A DNA stretch of 64,000 nucleotides from Streptomyces ruber (GTDB taxonomy: Bacteria; Actinomycetota; Actinomycetes; Streptomycetales; Streptomycetaceae). The translations under genes and the position numbers were made by a program. The notes beneath the pieces are model-generated. The model searched no databases. It had not been told where the DNA came from and saw nothing but the letters and a program-made list of their open reading frames with translations. Shown piece by piece: positions 26,015-34,338 of this stretch (positions are counted from its first letter, which is position 1; every line of letters begins with the position of its first letter). The DNA is taken from assembly GCF_014648075.1 (NCBI RefSeq), contig NZ_BMQK01000014.1, forward strand, positions 62,001 to 126,000. The letters are read 5' to 3'.

Positions 26015-27252
26015 GCCCCCACCTCGGTCGTGGTGGGCCCCGCCGACGGGGCGGAGGTGCGGACGGCGACGCCGTCCACCACCCCCACCTCGCGGGTCAG
26101 CCAGCGCTGCCGGCGAATGGTCAGCAGCGCGCAGATCTTCACCACGGCCATCACGAACGACATCAGCACGAAGCCGGGCACCAGGAAGAACGACGACGGG
26201 CGCCGGACCAGGTGCGGCAGCATCTTCATCGACCGGCTCACCCACCACCACGCGGCCAGACAGCTCACGAAGAACCAGTCGCCGCGCAGGATCGCGTACG
26301 TCATGAACGCCGGCGACAGCAGCAGGGTGAAGCTGCTGACGCCCTTGTCGGCCATGGTGAACGCCAGGAACGGGTGGCGCCGGATCCACGGTCGGGACAG
26401 CGCCCGCAGGTCCGATCTCCAGGTGTTGCGGGCCCACCGCAGTCTCTGCTTGAGGAAGACCCGCAGGGTGCCCGGGAAGGTCGACCAGACCCGCGCGGAG
26501 CGCTGCATGTAGGTGCGGTGACCGCGCTCGAGGATCAGCGTGGTCAGCCGCTTGTCGTCGCCGGACATGCAGGGGACGCCCATGAACGTCTCCTGCATGA
26601 AGTCGTCCGAGATCTCCAGCAGCAGCTCGCGCCGGTAGACGGCGGTGCGGCCCGAGAGACAGGACACCGCCCTCCCCATGACGGTCTGCGCGGCGTTCTC
26701 GTCGAAGTACCGGTAGTCCAGGAACATGTCGTTGACGCGCTGGAGGAACCCCTTGGGGTTGTAGACGTTCTGCCGGGTGCCCACTCCGCCGACCCGGGGG
26801 TCGGCGAAGGGCTTGGACACCTCGGCGGCCACGTCGTCCGCCCAGATCGTGTCGGAGTCGACGAGCGCCACCAGTTCGGTCGAGCACGCCTCCCAGCCGC
26901 GGCGCAGCGCGTCGCGTTTGCCGGGTACGTCGGTGACGACGACCGTGACGGGATAACGTGCCGCGATCTCCTGGCACTTCGTGTCGGTCACGTCGATGAC
27001 CAGCACGATCTCCTCGACATCGTTCGCCAGCCAGGACTCGACGGCACGGGCGAAGATCTCGGGGTCCTCCTGGTACACGGGCACGACGATGCTCAGCGGC
27101 AGCCGGTGGTCGTTCTTCACCTGCCGGTAGAGCGCCGCCGGAACGCGCCTCACCAGCCAGCAGCTCCAGCGCACCAGCCCCAGGATGCCCAGGGGCAGAT
27201 AGACGAGGTAGTACCGGAACTCGTAGAGAGCGGTGTCCAGTAGTTCACTCAT
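26011..27252 (-). CDS. Processive membrane glycosyltransferase family 2 (Alg8/hyaluronan-synthase-like)
   Basis: 413 aa. N-terminal membrane segment, cytoplasmic GT-A domain with IVVPVYQEDPE, DVPGKRDALRRGW, the metal-binding ALVDSDT, acceptor-site SGDDKRLT and QRLRWARNTWR (Q-x-x-R-W motif of processive synthases), then three or four C-terminal membrane segments. Members polymerise and extrude polysaccharides such as hyaluronan, alginate or cellulose. The UDP/GDP-sugar dehydrogenase 13 bases upstream suggests a uronic acid donor. Confidence 0.9.
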   Translation of the reverse strand: MSELLDTALYEFRYYLVYLPLGILGLVRWSCWLVRRVPAALYRQVKNDHRLPLSIVVPVYQEDPEIFARAVESWLANDVEEIVLVIDVTDTKCQEIAARYPVTVVVTDVPGKRDALRRGWEACSTELVALVDSDTIWADDVAAEVSKPFADPRVGGVGTRQNVYNPKGFLQRVNDMFLDYRYFDENAAQTVMGRAVSCLSGRTAVYRRELLLEISDDFMQETFMGVPCMSGDDKRLTTLILERGHRTYMQRSARVWSTFPGTLRVFLKQRLRWARNTWRSDLRALSRPWIRRHPFLAFTMADKGVSSFTLLLSPAFMTYAILRGDWFFVSCLAAWWWVSRSMKMLPHLVRRPSSFFLVPGFVLMSFVMAVVKICALLTIRRQRWLTREVGVVDGVAVRTSAPSAGPTTTEVGA

Positions 27253-27265
27253 GGCCGCGTCGCGT

Positions 27266-28183
27266 TCAGGCGGCGGGGCTGACGGCGGCCTTCTCGCCGG
27301 CCACCCGTTCGCTCCGCCCGCCCGCCGCGCGGTCGGCCAGTACGTCGTTCACCCGCACCACGGCGCGCAGCAGCGGCATCTCCAGGCTGATGGAGTCGGC
27401 GAGCCCGAGGAACCCCTGGGTGTCCTTGGGCAGGCAGACGCCCCCGTACGGAGCGCCGCCCCGGATGCCGTAGGACGGGTTGTAGGAGCCCTCGGCGGAC
27501 CGGGCCACGGTCTGGGCGATCGGGTCGAGATCGAGGCCGAGGGCCTGACTGACCAGCCACATCTCGTTCCAGAAGCTGATCTTCGTGGCGTTGAAGATGT
27601 TGTGCGCGCACTTGACCATCTCGGCGGCGGCCGGGTCGTCGAAGGTGCGCAGCTCCCCGCCGAACGGCGCGAGCAGCTCCGAGAGCCGCTCCACCGTGCG
27701 TGTGCTGCGGGAGGCGATCACGGTCATCCAGGGGTGTTTGAAGTCCTCGACCGCGGAGGCGGCCCGCAGGAACTCCGGATTGCTCGCGAGGTGGAAGTCC
27801 TCACCCAGCGTCCGGCCCGAGTGCTTCTCCAGCAGCGGCTGGACCAGCCCCTCGGTGGTGCCCGGCGGAACGGTGCTCCGCACGACGACCACATGGGTGC
27901 CGGAGGCCGTCCCCAGGGCCTTGCCGACAGTGGTCGTGCCGTCCTCGAACGCCGAGAGGTCGTAACGGTGCCCCACATTCGGCGTGGGAAGAGTGAGGAA
28001 GACGAACGAGTCCGGTTCGTTGTCCAGGTCGAGAGTGTCCCGCGCGTCCAGCCCCTGGGAACGCAGGTACTCCAGCCGTCGGTGCGCGATGTCGATGAAG
28101 GTCACCTCGTGCCCGGCGTGCAGAAATCCCTTCCCGGTGGCCGTCCCGACGACGCCGGAACCCACGATGAAAATGCGAGCCAT
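27266..28183 (-). CDS. UDP-glucose/GDP-mannose 6-dehydrogenase family protein, lacking the C-terminal domain
   Basis: 305 aa. Rossmann motif IVGSGVVGTATGKGF, TVPPGTTEG, NPEFLRAASAVEDF, the helix KCAHNIFNATKISFWNEM and catalytic Cys in GGVCLPKDTQGF are all present. Family members usually run to about 390-450 residues with a third, nucleotide-binding domain; here the protein stops about 65 residues after the catalytic Cys and the next gene begins 13 bases on, so the C-terminal domain is really missing rather than frameshifted. First gene of the polysaccharide operon; would supply a UDP- or GDP-uronic acid. Confidence 0.85.
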   Translation of the reverse strand: MARIFIVGSGVVGTATGKGFLHAGHEVTFIDIAHRRLEYLRSQGLDARDTLDLDNEPDSFVFLTLPTPNVGHRYDLSAFEDGTTTVGKALGTASGTHVVVVRSTVPPGTTEGLVQPLLEKHSGRTLGEDFHLASNPEFLRAASAVEDFKHPWMTVIASRSTRTVERLSELLAPFGGELRTFDDPAAAEMVKCAHNIFNATKISFWNEMWLVSQALGLDLDPIAQTVARSAEGSYNPSYGIRGGAPYGGVCLPKDTQGFLGLADSISLEMPLLRAVVRVNDVLADRAAGGRSERVAGEKAAVSPAA

Positions 28184-28927
28184 ATGGCAGGCCTTTCGTT
28201 GAAAGTGCGCGCTACCGCGACCCTCACGCGGTAGAGGAAAAAGATGGAGGCGTATTGACCTGGTCCGCGCCGAGCGAATCCGGACGGCAATACGGAAAGA
28301 ATGAGCCGCCTGCCCGAAGGCATGGCGGACGGCACCACGGCCGGCGCCGGCATCGGCCTCTCCCCCCTGCTCCGCCCGGTCGCCCGACCGACGACGACCG
28401 GTGCATCAGGTTCGGCAAGGCCTGCTCACGGCTTGTACCGCGGCCGCGGTACCTGCCCGGACAGCATCCGGGCAGGCCGCTGCCGGGCAGCGCCGTGTCC
28501 CTTGCCGAACCCCCCCTTTACGCCCCTCCGCGGTCCTCGCGCGATGTGCTGACTGCGCTGCTGAGCGACCGCCACTGAATGACACTACAGAAGTCCCCGG
28601 CGACACCGCTGGGATATCGCCTCGGGGTGTCGGGGATGCGCCACGGGCCGTGTCGCGTCCGCATGGACGCCGTTGCCCTGCGGAAAAGCGAATTACGTGC
28701 GAGTAGGGCGAGCGTTTACGTGGTGCGGGTCCCGGTAAAGTGCCGGGAGCAGGTTGGCCGGAAGCGGGACGGTGTTCACTGTGAATGAATGCCGGACGAA
28801 CCCCTGCGGCATACAGGGGTATGAGGTGCGCACGGTGGTCACAGGAATCTCAGGAGTCCACGGAACCCGGATGCGTCACAGGAGCCGATAACGCCACGCC
28901 CCGTGCGGGATGCCGCCGGGGAGCCGG
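28184..28927. other. Long intergenic region upstream of the polysaccharide operon, rich in palindromes
   Basis: No convincing gene in 744 bases. Holds a hairpin CTACCGCG/CGCGGTAG (28212-28219 with 28227-28234) near the dehydrogenase start, the four-stem structure at 28409-28511, and a small palindrome TTCACTGTGAA at 28775-28785. Locally AT-richer around 28235-28310, probably the operon promoter. On the minus strand this would be a long leader. Confidence 0.55.
28409..28511. repeat. Four-stem palindromic structure (12-bp outer stem enclosing three hairpins)
   Basis: Outer arms GGTTCGGCAAGG (28409-28420) and CCTTGCCGAACC (28500-28511). Inside: perfect 18-bp palindrome GTACCGCGGCCGCGGTAC (28435-28452); hairpin CCTGCCCGGA-CAGCA-TCCGGGCAGG (28452-28476, sharing one base); hairpin CGCTGC-CGG-GCAGCG (28478-28492). 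Either strand could fold into a cloverleaf-like form. Confidence 0.8.
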
Positions 28928-29407
28928 TCAGGCCGAGCGGCGTCCGGAGGCCCGGCCGGCCTCTTCGTCCCCGAGCGCGATGCGGGCGATGACGCGTTTG
29001 CCGACCGGCTCCTGCCGGGTCTCGAAGCTGTGGGAGAGCGCCATCACGATCTCCAGGCCGTGCTGGCCCACCCGGCCGGGGTCGGCGGCCCGGGCCACCG
29101 GGAGCACGGGGTCGCTGTCCCACACCACCACTTCCACCAGCTCGCCGGTGAGGCACAGCTCCAGCAGGACGGGACCGGGCGCGTACTTGCGGGCGTTGGT
29201 GACCAGCTCGCTGACCACCAGCCGGGTGACCTCTCCGGCGCGGGTGGACACGGGCACCTCGTGCTCGTCCTGGACCCGCTCGAGGAAGTCGTCCGCGAGA
29301 CGCCGGGCCTTGGCGATGCACGCGCCGTCACCGTCCAGCGCCGCCGCGACGTGCGGGCGACCGGGCGTAGAAGCCGTGCGGCCCTCGTCGAGGGGAACGG
29401 GCTCCAT
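28928..29407 (-). CDS. ATP-binding anti-sigma regulatory factor-like protein (RsbW/SpoIIAB type)
   Basis: 159 aa from ATG 29407. A single HATPase_c_2 domain: ARAGEVTRLVVSELVTNARKYAPGPV (N box), VVVWDSDP and GQHGLEIVMALSHSFE (G1/G2 region). Streptomyces encode many such stand-alone kinase/anti-sigma homologues; partners are usually encoded elsewhere. No sigma or anti-anti-sigma gene is adjacent. Confidence 0.87.
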   Translation of the reverse strand: MEPVPLDEGRTASTPGRPHVAAALDGDGACIAKARRLADDFLERVQDEHEVPVSTRAGEVTRLVVSELVTNARKYAPGPVLLELCLTGELVEVVVWDSDPVLPVARAADPGRVGQHGLEIVMALSHSFETRQEPVGKRVIARIALGDEEAGRASGRRSA

Positions 29408-29747
29408 CGGGACCGCCTTCACTTTCTGTCCATGTGCTCTGCGGGTACCCACAGGCTCGCCGTACACGTACTCCCACGCGCCGCACGGAGCCGTTGGCCG
29501 GAACTTCGCGCGACGTCGACCATGGAAGTATGACGGACCGTGCCGATCGGCCGCGAAACGTGGACAGCGCGACGGCCGGTATCCGCCGGGCCGGACGGCG
29601 TCCGGTCAGCCGGATACCGGGGCAATCCCGGCGCGAGGGGAGCCGGGAAACGGCACACGGTTGTGACGGAACGATTCCTCAGGTGCCGCCGACCGAGACC
29701 GCCGGGCCCGCGCCCGGTCCCGTCCGTCCGGGCGTGCGCCGCGGGCC
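29408..29747. other. Spacer between the RsbW-like gene and the ammonia-lyase gene
   Basis: 340 bases. I see no gene, repeat or strong hairpin. It is the 3' end of the ammonia-lyase transcript and the promoter region of the RsbW-like gene, both on the minus strand. Confidence 0.4.
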
Positions 29748-31241
29748 TCAGCAGGTCTGGTCGAGCACGTCCGCGGCGGCCCGTACGGAGTGGGACCAGG
29801 CGAGCCCCGTGCCGACGAGCGGCTCGAGCGAGTCGAGGAGCCGGGCGCAGTCCGGCGCGGTGGGACGGCGGGCGCCCACGCGAACGGCCTGGCCCAGCGC
29901 CACGGCGAGGGAACCGTGCAGCAGCCGCAGGTTCCGCGACTGCCGCAGCGCGGTGAGCGCGGCCTGCGTACCCATCGGGACGATGTCCTGGTTGTGATGG
30001 TTGGTGGGGATGCTCTGCACGGAGGCGGGGACGGCGGCGCGGCGCATGGCGACGACGAGGGCGGTGGCGGCGAGCTGGACGCCCTGCACACCGTGGTCGT
30101 GCCCCGGCCGTTCCGCCAGCACCGGGTTGAGCCCGCCGTTGCGGTGCGGGTCGATCAGTAAGTCGAGCTGGCGTTCGGCGAGGTTGGCGAGCTGGGCGGC
30201 GGTGGCCGACATCAGGTCGGCGGCGAAGGCGACCTGCTGGCCGAAGAAGTTGCCCCCGTGGCAGACGACGTCCCGTTCGGGGAAGAGGAGCGGGTTGTCA
30301 CTGATGCCGTTGAGATCGTCGGTGACGACCTGGCGGGCATGGCGCAGGCTCGTGGCGGCGGCGCCGAGGAGGTGCGGCGCGCAGCGCAGCGTGTACGGCT
30401 CCTGCAGCGGCCGGTCCACGTCGGGCCGGTGACCGGCCAGGCGTCCCCGCAGTTCGGCCGCCTGCCGCGCGGTGTCGCCGTGTCCGAGCGCCAGGAAGAG
30501 CTCCGGGTCGGTGAAGCCGGTGCGGCAGCCGAGGACGTCGGCGAGCAGGGCCGTCAGCGCGGTGGCGGCGGTGAGCGAACGGCTGAGGGCGGCGAGCGCG
30601 AGCCCGGCCGCGGCCGCGGTGAGGGACGTGCCGTTGACGAGCCCGAGCGCGTCCCGGCCGCTGAGCGACAGGGGCCGCAGCCCGGCCTTCCCGAGAGCCT
30701 TGCCAGCCGGCATCCGGACGCCGCGGAAGTAGGCGTCGCCGCGGCCCTGCAGGGAGCGGACGGCGTGCGCCAGGGGAGCGAGGTCCCCGCTGGCCCCGAC
30801 CGATCCGTACTCGGGCACGGCGGGGGCGAACGGCGTGGCGAGGGTCTCCGCGAGCGCGTCGATGACCTGCAGCGTCACCCCGGACCTGCCGTGGGCGAGG
30901 CTCCACAGCCGGACCAGCAGCGCCGCCCGGACCACGTCCGGCGCGAGGTCCGGCCCCTGCCCGACCTCCAGGTGGACGAGCAGGTTCTCGCACTGCTCGG
31001 CCGCGTCCTCGTGCCCCGAGTAGCCGACCAGGGGACCGAACCCCGTGGTCGTGCCGTAGACCTCGCGTCCCTCGGCGACACAGCGGCGCAGGTAGTCGTG
31101 GCAGCCGGCCGCCGCGGCCCGGGCCGGCTCGTCGAGACGGACGCGCACGGGGCGGGCGGCCGTCTCGAGCACCTCGGGGGTCAGGACCGAGGGGAAGCGG
31201 AGCTCGGCTGTCCCGGACGGGCTGTGCGGGGTCGTGGTCAT
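29748..31241 (-). CDS. Aromatic amino acid ammonia-lyase (MIO enzyme), tyrosine-type selectivity predicted
   Basis: 497 aa from ATG 31241 (GGAGG six bases upstream). The MIO-forming Ala150-Ser151-Gly152 lies in GSVGASGDLAPL; other family residues include YGTTTGFGPL, SDNPL, GGNFFGQQVAF and NHHNQDIVPMG. The selectivity pair falls at H90-L91 (NLLVHLEVG), the His-Leu seen in bacterial tyrosine ammonia-lyases such as that of Rhodobacter, whereas histidine lyases have Ser-His. So p-coumarate (or cinnamate) is the likely product, an inference from one position. Last gene of the P450-ketosynthase unit, 65 bp after the half-ketosynthase gene. Confidence 0.88.
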   Translation of the reverse strand: MTTTPHSPSGTAELRFPSVLTPEVLETAARPVRVRLDEPARAAAAGCHDYLRRCVAEGREVYGTTTGFGPLVGYSGHEDAAEQCENLLVHLEVGQGPDLAPDVVRAALLVRLWSLAHGRSGVTLQVIDALAETLATPFAPAVPEYGSVGASGDLAPLAHAVRSLQGRGDAYFRGVRMPAGKALGKAGLRPLSLSGRDALGLVNGTSLTAAAAGLALAALSRSLTAATALTALLADVLGCRTGFTDPELFLALGHGDTARQAAELRGRLAGHRPDVDRPLQEPYTLRCAPHLLGAAATSLRHARQVVTDDLNGISDNPLLFPERDVVCHGGNFFGQQVAFAADLMSATAAQLANLAERQLDLLIDPHRNGGLNPVLAERPGHDHGVQGVQLAATALVVAMRRAAVPASVQSIPTNHHNQDIVPMGTQAALTALRQSRNLRLLHGSLAVALGQAVRVGARRPTAPDCARLLDSLEPLVGTGLAWSHSVRAAADVLDQTC

Positions 31242-31306
31242 GAGCTGCCTCCGGCAGTGCGGGTGCGGACGCTGGGTGCGTGGGTCGGCCGGGGGTGGGA
31301 CGGCCG

Positions 31307-31864
31307 TCAGAGGGACCGGGAGGGAATCGGGCGGGGACCGAGCAGCCGGGCGACCGCGGTGCCCGGGTCGGCCGGGTCCCCGGTCGGGTCGGCCGCGACG
31401 GCCAGGACGAGATCGGCGTCGCCCGCGGCGACGAGGCGGCCGGCGGTGGCGAACACGGCCCGGTCGGCCGGGCCGACGCAGAGGGTCGCGAGCAGCGGAC
31501 CGGTCAGCCCCCACACGACGGCGACGTGGCCGAGCGCGGTGCTGGGCACGTTCTGGAACAGCAGTTCCTTCGGCACGGGCCGGTGCCCGGCGACCGCGTC
31601 GTCGATCGCCGTCTGCGTCACCACGTCCCCCCGGGCGGCGGCGAGCACCAGCGCGATGCGCCGCCCGGCCTCCGGCGGCACCGGCGGCGCGCCGTACCGC
31701 GCGGTGAGGCACCGGTCGGCGACCGTCACGAGGAGAGGGGCGAACGCGGACGCCTCGAAGCGGGGCACCGGCGGCAGCGGCGCGCCCGGGTCGTCGGGCG
31801 GCGGCCACCGTGCCTCGGCGTGCACGGCCAGCCCCACCGCGGCCCCGCCGGTGCCGCCGTTCAC
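31307..31864 (-). CDS. Half-length ketosynthase-like protein (N-terminal KS domain only)
   Basis: 185 aa. The stretch FQNVPSTALGHVAVVWGLTGPLLATLCVG...AAGRLVAAGDADLVLAVAAD (about 95-160) resembles the N-terminal half of beta-ketoacyl synthases around the active-site Cys region, but the TACA-type motif is replaced and no His/His/Lys half follows. The ATG overlaps the stop of the full ketosynthase gene (ATGA). Small KS-like partners of this sort occur in aryl-polyene and type II PKS systems, acting as chain-length-factor-like subunits; here that role is inferred. Confidence 0.65.
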   Translation of the reverse strand: MNGGTGGAAVGLAVHAEARWPPPDDPGAPLPPVPRFEASAFAPLLVTVADRCLTARYGAPPVPPEAGRRIALVLAAARGDVVTQTAIDDAVAGHRPVPKELLFQNVPSTALGHVAVVWGLTGPLLATLCVGPADRAVFATAGRLVAAGDADLVLAVAADPTGDPADPGTAVARLLGPRPIPSRSL

Positions 31865-32925
31865 GGCCCGGCCAGCAGGAGGACGGCGCTGACACCGCCG
31901 AAGCCGGTGTTCAGGCTCAGGGCGTGGTCCGCGGGCGGGGGCTGTCCGTGCTCCAGGACGAGGTTGAGGGGACAGTCCCCGTCCGGTCCGAGGTAGCCGG
32001 CGTTGACGGGCAGCTCCCCGTGGTGGAACGCGAGCGCGCAGACGGCCAGTTCCACCAGGCCGGACGCCTCCAGGCAGTGGCCGTGCAGAGCCTTGGTGGA
32101 GCTGACCGGCACCCGCCCGCCGTAGGGGGCCAGGGCGCGTACGAGGGCCGCGGCCTCGCTCGCGTCGAAGGCGGGGGTCGCGGTGGCGTGGGCGTTGACG
32201 TAACCGATCCGGTCGGGACCGATCCCCGCCCGGTGCAGCGCGGCCGCGACGGCGGCGGCCGGACCCACGCCCTCGGCGTGCGGGCGGCAGACGTGGTGGG
32301 CCTCGGACGCGTTGCCCCAGCCCGCGACGTGCGCCCAGGGCCGTGCGGAACCGTCGCGTTCGAGGACGACGGCGGCGGCACCGTCACCCAGGACCGGGCC
32401 GTCACGTCCGGCGCTGAACGGGCGCGCCACGCCCTCGGCGGAGAGCACGCCCGCGCTGTCGAAGGCGGCGAACATGCTCGCGTCCACGAAGCTGCCGCCC
32501 GCGACCACGATCCGTTCCTCGGTGCGGACGGAGATCAGGTGCGCCGCCTCGGCGACGGCGGTCGCCGAGGCGGCGCAGGCGCCCGTGTGCACGGTGAGCA
32601 CCTCGCGCAGCCCGCAGGCCGCGCTCAGCCGGCCGGCCCGCGCGGCCGTGTCCCGGCCCGCGTGCACGGCCAGCACCAGCGGGGTCCGCGCGCGCCGCGC
32701 GGACGACAGCCCCGCCTGGTCGCACGCCTCGCCGACGAGTGACTCCAGCTCCGTGAACAGGTCCGGGTCGCCGGGCACGGTGCAGGCGGCGTGCGCGCGG
32801 TGCCGCGCGGTGTCGAACCGGGTGACGGGGGTGGCGGCCGGTGCCGCGGAGAGCAGCCCGTCCCAGAGCGCCTCGGGGCCGCGCCCGTAGGCGGTCAGGA
32901 CGGACAGGCCGGTGACGCGGGCCAT
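31861..32925 (-). CDS. Beta-ketoacyl synthase (KS, type II)
   Basis: 354 aa. Active-site Cys117 in VHTGACAASATA, His in YVNAHATATPAFD and Lys/His in SSTKALHGHCLEASG are intact; C-terminal LNTGFGGVSAVLL is typical. At 354 residues it is about 50 shorter than FabF-type enzymes, mainly in the N-terminal half. Start at ATG 32925 shares one base with the P450 stop (TGATG), so P450-KS-half-KS are translationally coupled. No ACP, ketoreductase or CoA ligase is in this unit. Confidence 0.85.
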   Translation of the reverse strand: MARVTGLSVLTAYGRGPEALWDGLLSAAPAATPVTRFDTARHRAHAACTVPGDPDLFTELESLVGEACDQAGLSSARRARTPLVLAVHAGRDTAARAGRLSAACGLREVLTVHTGACAASATAVAEAAHLISVRTEERIVVAGGSFVDASMFAAFDSAGVLSAEGVARPFSAGRDGPVLGDGAAAVVLERDGSARPWAHVAGWGNASEAHHVCRPHAEGVGPAAAVAAALHRAGIGPDRIGYVNAHATATPAFDASEAAALVRALAPYGGRVPVSSTKALHGHCLEASGLVELAVCALAFHHGELPVNAGYLGPDGDCPLNLVLEHGQPPPADHALSLNTGFGGVSAVLLLAGP

Positions 32926-34202
32926 CAGCCGGCCACCGTCCCGGTCCGGCGCGGCGGCCGGGGCCGGAAGACGACGGGCAGCTCCTTCAGCCCCGCGGTG
33001 ACGTGCAGGTGGGTGAGCGGTCCCGACGAGCCCGGCTGCCAGGCCAGCCGCTCCAGTGGCCGCGCCGCCCTCAGACCGGGCAGCCGGCGCAGCACGGCCG
33101 CGAGCGCGGCGCGGCACAGGGGTACGGCCAGATGGGTGCCCAGGCAGTAGTGCGGACCGTGGGCGAAGACGAGGTCCTGGTCGACGCGCCGGCCGAGGTC
33201 GAGACGGTTGGGGCGGGCGAAGCGGTCCGGGTCCCGGTTGGCGAGCGCGAGATGGAGGATCACCGCGTCGCCCGCCGCCAGCTCCGCACCCGCCAGACGG
33301 GTCGGCCGGGTGGCGAAGCGAGGCATGGTCGCGGCGAGCGGGGAGGTGTAGCGCAGCAGCTCCGGCAGGCCCGCGACGACCGCGTCCGGCGCGGCGAGCA
33401 GTTCGGAACGCTGCCACAGGCTGTACAGGCTCGTGGTGAGGAAGTCCGTGACGGGCTCGTACGCGGCGACGAGCAGGATGAACAGCGTGGAGGTGAGCTG
33501 CCCGTCGTCGAGCCCCTCGGCCTCGGCGCGGGAGATCATCTCGCTGACGGCGTCGGGGCCCGGGCTGCGCCGCTTCGCGGCGACGAGATCGTGCAGCAGC
33601 TCGCTCAGCGCCTGCCGCTCGGCGCCGTACCGGCGGCGCTCGGGCGAGCCCTCGGGGGCGAACACCGGTGAGGGGGACCAGCGCGGCAGGTCCAGGACCC
33701 GCCGGGTGAACTCGGGCGGATAGCCGTACAGTTCGGTGACCGCGGTGACGGCGAACGGGTGGGAGAAGTCGTGCACCAGGTCGGCGTGGCCGCGCCCGGC
33801 CACCCGGTCGAGGTGGGTGTCGGCCAGCCGCGCCGCCCGGCCGGCGATGTTCCGCAGCCGCTCGGGAGTCAGCGCCACGGCGCCCAGGGCGCGCAGCCCG
33901 CGGTGCGGTTCGCCGTCCGTGTTGCCCATGCTGCGGACGATGGTGCCGGTGACCTCGGGGCCGGTGAAGGAGAGGTAGCGCTCCCAGCGTTCGCCGCCGT
34001 TGACGACGGGCTTGTGGAAGACGGAGTCCGTCAGCGCCTGCCGCACGGCGTCGTACCCGGTGGCCACCCATACGGACGAGCCGTCGGCCAGACGGCCGCG
34101 CCACACCGGTGGTTCGCCCCGCGTGTCGACGTCCTCGGCCGCCCGGCCGAGCCGTACGCGCACGTCCATCAGTGCGGATGTCCCCGGTCCCGCAGTGGTC
34201 AC
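32925..34202 (-). CDS. Cytochrome P450 with an atypical I-helix
   Basis: 425 aa from GTG 34202 (AAGGGGGG upstream; ATG 34169 is an alternative giving 414 aa). Heme motif FAHGPHYCLG, ExxR in LPELLRYTSP and PERF-like DPDRFARPNRLDLGR are present. In the I-helix the usual (A/G)Gx(D/E)T reads AAYEP, so the proton-relay Thr is replaced by Pro, seen in some P450s with unusual oxygen chemistry. First gene of the ammonia-lyase/ketosynthase unit; it probably tailors the aromatic product or its precursor. Confidence 0.87.
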   Translation of the reverse strand: MTTAGPGTSALMDVRVRLGRAAEDVDTRGEPPVWRGRLADGSSVWVATGYDAVRQALTDSVFHKPVVNGGERWERYLSFTGPEVTGTIVRSMGNTDGEPHRGLRALGAVALTPERLRNIAGRAARLADTHLDRVAGRGHADLVHDFSHPFAVTAVTELYGYPPEFTRRVLDLPRWSPSPVFAPEGSPERRRYGAERQALSELLHDLVAAKRRSPGPDAVSEMISRAEAEGLDDGQLTSTLFILLVAAYEPVTDFLTTSLYSLWQRSELLAAPDAVVAGLPELLRYTSPLAATMPRFATRPTRLAGAELAAGDAVILHLALANRDPDRFARPNRLDLGRRVDQDLVFAHGPHYCLGTHLAVPLCRAALAAVLRRLPGLRAARPLERLAWQPGSSGPLTHLHVTAGLKELPVVFRPRPPRRTGTVAG

Positions 34203-34338
34203 CGCGCCCCCCTTCCCCAGCCCAGCGTTCGCGTTTGTTGCCTTTCCGCTGTTTTGGGTGGTCAACCTTCTTCCTGCGGCTTTCACTCGCAAGAATGACG
34301 TTGATGGTGGTTTCAGGTGGTGCGCGTAGTGGTGGTGC
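34203..34338. promoter_or_regulatory. AT-richer promoter region of the P450-ketosynthase-ammonia-lyase operon
   Basis: Clearly lower GC than its surroundings between about 34230 and 34300 (runs such as GTTTGTTGCC, TGTTTTGGG, CTTCTTCCTG). No exact -10/-35 pair or operator can be fixed. Confidence 0.5.

Noticed and set aside
28579..28788. 69-aa open frame on the plus strand in the palindrome-rich gap
   Set aside because: No ribosome binding site, no third-position bias, no recognised family.
29748..31241. Calling the lyase histidine ammonia-lyase (HutH)
   Set aside because: The selectivity pair reads His-Leu rather than Ser-His and the neighbours are biosynthetic; histidine use is still possible and needs an assay.
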